From: an uncultured Prevotellaceae bacterium
Lineage (GTDB): Bacteria > Bacteroidota > Bacteroidia > Bacteroidales > Bacteroidaceae
NCBI GenBank assembly: GCA_946406585.1
Contig: CAMJLI010000093.1
Coordinates: forward strand, 1 to 7,507
Direction of reading: 5' to 3'
Length of the DNA stretch: 7,507 nucleotides
The position numbers and the translations under genes were made by a program. Each line of letters opens with the position of its first letter. The stretch's first letter is position 1. Positions 5,968 through 7,507 of this stretch are shown one piece after another. The notes beneath the pieces were generated by a model. The model was not told where the DNA came from and made no database searches. It saw nothing but the letters and a program-made list of their open reading frames with translations.

Positions 5968-7507
5968 ATGAAAGACAATATGAATCAATCGCATAACAGG
6001 CTTTGCTGTTTTGTCATCCTGCTGTTTTGTTTCACTGTTAGCATGGCACAAGGAAGTGGTGCAATCAGTGGTACAGTCTCAGACGAGATGGAGCCTCTGA
6101 TAGGAGCCTCTGTATGTGAGGTAGATGCCACAGGGCGTATCATCAATGCTACTGTCACAGATATCAATGGCCATTTCACAATGAAAGTGAAAGACTCTAA
6201 AAACAAAATCCGTTTTAGCTATGTGGGATGCAACACATTGACTCTCCCACTCGACCGTACTGTATATGAAGTGGAGCTAAAATCTGCCACGATGATTGAC
6301 GAAGTGGTGGTGAGATCCAAGAAACGGGCACAAAGTGGAGGTCTTGCCATCCCAGAGAGTGAAATCTCATACGCCTCCCAAAGCATCTCCATGAAAGAGT
6401 TTGAGGGACTGTCGGTCACCACTGTCGATGAGGCATTGCAAGGACGCATCTCTGGACTTGACATCATCTCCAACTCTGGCAACCTCGGTTCGGGTTCGAC
6501 AATGCGTCTTCGTGGTTCGGCATCCATTTCCAGTGCCGTGGATGCCAATCCTCTGATTGTTGTCAACGGCAACGAATGGAATGTTGACATGAGCGATTTT
6601 GACCTCGGCAACGCCAATGATGAGAAATTTGCCCAGTTGCTCAACGTCAACCCGGAGGATATCGAGGACATCTCAGTACTCAAGGATGCTGCCGCCACCG
6701 CCATCTATGGCTCTCGTGGGGCCAATGGTGTCATAGTTATACGCACCAAACGTGGTGTCCGTGGTGCACCGAGATTAAGTTATTCACTAAGATTGACTGG
6801 TACATACCAACCGCAAGGCTACAAGATGCTCAGTGGCGATGATTACACCATGCTTTTGAAAGAAAGCTATTTCAATCCCCGCCAGAGTGATGTGGCATCC
6901 AATATACCAGAACTCAACTACGACCCCACCTTCTCAGAGTATGAGCAATACAACAACAACACCGACTGGGTGGATGCTGTGACACAATGGGGGCTAAGAC
7001 AAAACCACTATCTGGTAGTAAGCGGTGGAGGAGAGAAAGCTACTTTCCGCATTTCGGGCGGATTTGACAACGAAACAGGTTCGGTGATCAAACAGCATCT
7101 CCAACGTCTGTCAACACGTGTGGCCCTTGACTATTTTGTGTCAGATCGCATCACCATCTCCTCCAACTTCTCAATGACATATACCAAAAACCGAAAGAAT
7201 TATGATCAACTGCTTGCCATCGCATACAAGAAGATGCCCAATATGGCTATTTACGAGGAGGACCCCATCACAGGGCAGCCCACAAGCAGATATTATGAGA
7301 TGCTGCAGACTGCCTCTTCAGCTTTCAACGGCAATCAAAAATCATTTGTCAACCCGGTAGCTTCTGCACATTTGGCCCAAAACGAAGAACGAACCTACGA
7401 CATCACTCCTGAGTTTATTCTCAAATATAGTTTGCTGGGACTGGATGAAACAAAATGGCAACTTAACTGGGAAGCTCGCGCCAACATCAACGTATTCAAC
7501 AACTTTA
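5968..7507 (+). CDS. SusC/RagA-type TonB-dependent outer-membrane transporter, N-terminal part
   Basis: The frame is open from ATG 5968 to the right edge, giving 513 codons of a protein family usually near 1000 residues. Residues 1-27 form a signal peptide ending SMA before QG. A carboxypeptidase-regulatory-like beta-sandwich follows (about 31-105: GAISGTVSDEMEPLIGASV, then TDINGHFTMKV). Next is the TonB-box-like IDEVVV (110-115), then the plug domain (about 130-262) with DEALQGRISGLDI, MRLRGSASI and the SusC signature DISVLKDAAATAIYGSRGAN (234-253). The barrel starts near 268 (LRLTGTY, then NHYLVVSGGGEKATFRISGG). It imports oligosaccharides or other ligands using TonB energy, normally together with a SusD lipoprotein that would lie beyond the window. 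The usual plug phrase 'VVDGVP' reads VVNGNEW here, followed by a longer acidic stretch. ATG at 5980 is an alternative start. There is no Shine-Dalgarno sequence near either. It is the second gene of the operon, 26 bp after the FAS1 lipoprotein. Confidence 0.95.
   Translation, partial: MKDNMNQSHNRLCCFVILLFCFTVSMAQGSGAISGTVSDEMEPLIGASVCEVDATGRIINATVTDINGHFTMKVKDSKNKIRFSYVGCNTLTLPLDRTVYEVELKSATMIDEVVVRSKKRAQSGGLAIPESEISYASQSISMKEFEGLSVTTVDEALQGRISGLDIISNSGNLGSGSTMRLRGSASISSAVDANPLIVVNGNEWNVDMSDFDLGNANDEKFAQLLNVNPEDIEDISVLKDAAATAIYGSRGANGVIVIRTKRGVRGAPRLSYSLRLTGTYQPQGYKMLSGDDYTMLLKESYFNPRQSDVASNIPELNYDPTFSEYEQYNNNTDWVDAVTQWGLRQNHYLVVSGGGEKATFRISGGFDNETGSVIKQHLQRLSTRVALDYFVSDRITISSNFSMTYTKNRKNYDQLLAIAYKKMPNMAIYEEDPITGQPTSRYYEMLQTASSAFNGNQKSFVNPVASAHLAQNEERTYDITPEFILKYSLLGLDETKWQLNWEARANINVFNNF

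Noticed and set aside
6219..6704. 161-codon minus-strand open frame inside the SusC gene
   Set aside because: It runs opposite the conserved plug domain; its Ser/Leu-rich, low-complexity translation is typical of an antisense shadow.

Overview
The window looks like part of a carbohydrate-utilisation locus (a polysaccharide utilisation locus, PUL) from a member of the Bacteroidales, most likely a Prevotella-like organism. Several signals support this: a SusC/RagA-type TonB-dependent transporter, a Bacteroidetes-style lipoprotein, several matches to the Bacteroidetes -7 promoter element TAnnTTTG, no Shine-Dalgarno sequence before any start, and a C-terminal tail of the kind found on Prevotella secreted proteins. 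The genus is inferred; the sequence contains no rRNA or other phylogenetic marker.

Layout from left to right. Positions 1-526, minus strand, hold the N-terminal 175 codons of a secreted pectin methylesterase (CE8) that runs off the left edge. Positions 527-975 are a 449-bp divergent intergenic region. On the minus strand it carries a start-less relic of a secreted protein's C-terminal tail (539-694) and a candidate promoter for the esterase. On the plus strand it carries candidate promoters for the next gene, a 13-bp palindrome and a terminator-like hairpin. Positions 976-3198, plus strand, encode a complete secreted GH3 enzyme of the beta-xylosidase type. A 154-bp AT-rich spacer (3199-3352) with a dyad and a TAnnTTTG box precedes an apparent operon. 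That operon has an 862-residue lipoprotein made of about four fasciclin (FAS1)-like domains (3353-5941), followed 26 bp later by a SusC-like outer-membrane transporter (5968 to beyond the right edge).

How the parts may work together (inference): the esterase would remove methyl groups from homogalacturonan and the GH3 enzyme would release terminal xylose (or a similar sugar) from oligosaccharides. The SusC-like channel would import the products, with the FAS1 lipoprotein as a probable surface-exposed partner. A pectic or xylose-decorated substrate such as xylogalacturonan would fit both enzymes, but this is not proven by the sequence. The most interesting points are the FAS1 lipoprotein sitting immediately before a SusC with a modified plug motif, the gene relic in the esterase leader, and the competing hairpins in the GH3 leader. 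I saw no tRNA, rRNA, CRISPR array or insertion sequence.
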